Shown here piece by piece: positions 56,928 to 57,259 of a DNA stretch of 57,259 bases (its first letter is position 1; every line of letters starts with the position of its first letter). The DNA lies in assembly GCF_000227585.1 (NCBI RefSeq), contig NZ_CAFB01000039.1:1-57259 (forward strand), written 5' to 3'. This DNA comes from Candidatus Glomeribacter gigasporarum BEG34. Lineage in GTDB: Bacteria; Pseudomonadota; Gammaproteobacteria; Burkholderiales; Burkholderiaceae. The translations under genes were made by a program, and so were the position numbers. Below the pieces are notes generated by a model, which was given only the letters and a program-made list of their open reading frames with translations, had not been told where the DNA came from and made no database searches.

Positions 56928-57259
56928 GCGCAGTTTTTTTTGGGGTCGCGTCACGCAACGGACGACAGAGTACGCTAAGCCTGAGGGAAGGGCCGCGAGG
57001 AGTCTAAATGAGGTTGCCCCAGAAAACGGACACCAGAGTGCGTTAAGACTTGCAGTAATTGATACAGGCAGAGAAGCAGCGGGCACCCAACGATAAAGCG
57101 TCGGGACAGAAACGCCCAGATTTCGGGCCACCTCCCGTGGGGCTACTCCGTTGACCAGCAGCTTTTGAGCAGATTTTAGTGTGCTGTCTGTCATTTTTCG
57201 CTTGCGTCCCCTCTTCGCCCCTGTTGACGGGCGGCTTCTAGGCCTGCTTTAGTGCGTTC
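56925..57259 (-). pseudogene. Serine recombinase (resolvase), C-terminal part, frameshifted and truncated by the window edge
   Basis: On the minus strand, bases 57259-57212 read ERTKAGLEAARQQGRR. After a one-base loss in the G run at 57208-57211 the frame resumes as GRKRKMTDSTLKSAQKLLVNGVAPREVARNLGVSVPTLYRWVPA, down to about 57072. This is the end of the catalytic domain and the helix-turn-helix of Tn3/Hin-type resolvases. Beyond VPA the frame runs on into unrelated bases and stops at 56925. It is a remnant of a transposon or IS-associated resolvase; the rest lies outside the window. The remaining bases, up to the rho repeat, show no gene that I recognise. Confidence 0.75.

Noticed and set aside
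57010-57060. Terminal inverted repeat of an insertion sequence around CAGAAAACGGACACC
   Set aside because: It looks like an IS end, but no partner end or transposase is visible within the window, so no family can be named.

Overview
The window reads as one chromosomal piece of a betaproteobacterium, most likely a Burkholderiaceae member. Supporting this are the gene blocks mraZ-to-ftsZ, rpsP-rimM-trmD-rplS, trxA-rho, birA beside engB and recN-nadK, and protein sequences that look Burkholderia-like throughout. The state of the genome suggests a reduced, host-associated lineage of the kind seen in fungal endosymbionts (Glomeribacter/Mycoavidus-like). Genes are truncated (birA, fkpB, a PAS regulator), single genes of larger systems remain (fliO, a phage holin), usual neighbours are missing, and palindromic repeats are dense. 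The lineage assignment is inference; no rRNA gene is present to test it.

Layout. 1-204 is the 3' end of xerC. 326-17831 is a complete, unbroken division and cell-wall cluster on the + strand (mraZ rsmH ftsL ftsI murE murF mraY murD ftsW murG murC ddlB ftsQ ftsA ftsZ), with most genes overlapping by about 4 bp. It is followed by an AT-rich restriction-modification pair (17947-19842) that is flanked on both sides by the last 50 bp of ftsZ. 20011-25319 holds ubiE, bacterioferritin, a peptide-binding protein with its PAS/LuxR regulator, a LydA-type holin and ispH. 25291-29229 holds fkpB, radC, a hipBA toxin-antitoxin pair with a clear promoter and operator, and dcd. 29242-33410 holds an amino-acid permease, a small trimeric autotransporter and an OmpA-like protein. 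33611-38613 is the ribosomal and tRNA-modification block, then a cobD-family gene, rsgA and dusA. 38769-40660 is a second, decayed copy of the PAS-regulator/peptide-binding-protein pair. 40948-47000 holds mutM, hupB, dps, proC, rpsT, lysA, engB, birA and a thioesterase. 47070-56855 holds rpoD, a Bax-inhibitor-1 protein, fliO, a carbonic anhydrase, pyrF, recN, nadK, trxA and rho. The right edge holds a frameshifted serine resolvase.

The most unusual feature is a set of short non-coding palindromic repeats. Family A is 73-75, 104 or 167 bp, is bounded by TA, and has terminal inverted repeats close to TAGAGCATTTTTCAG. Families B (about 145 bp), C (106-167 bp) and D (107 bp) accompany it. They lie inside or directly against genes. 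Pieces of family A encode the N-terminal extension of MurG and the C-terminal tails of FtsL, MurE, MurD and LysA. The TA-G end of family A supplies the stop codon of ubiE, hipA, dcd, rho and a peptide-binding protein. The terminal arms covary between copies, so the palindrome itself appears to be maintained. No transposase for these repeats is encoded here.
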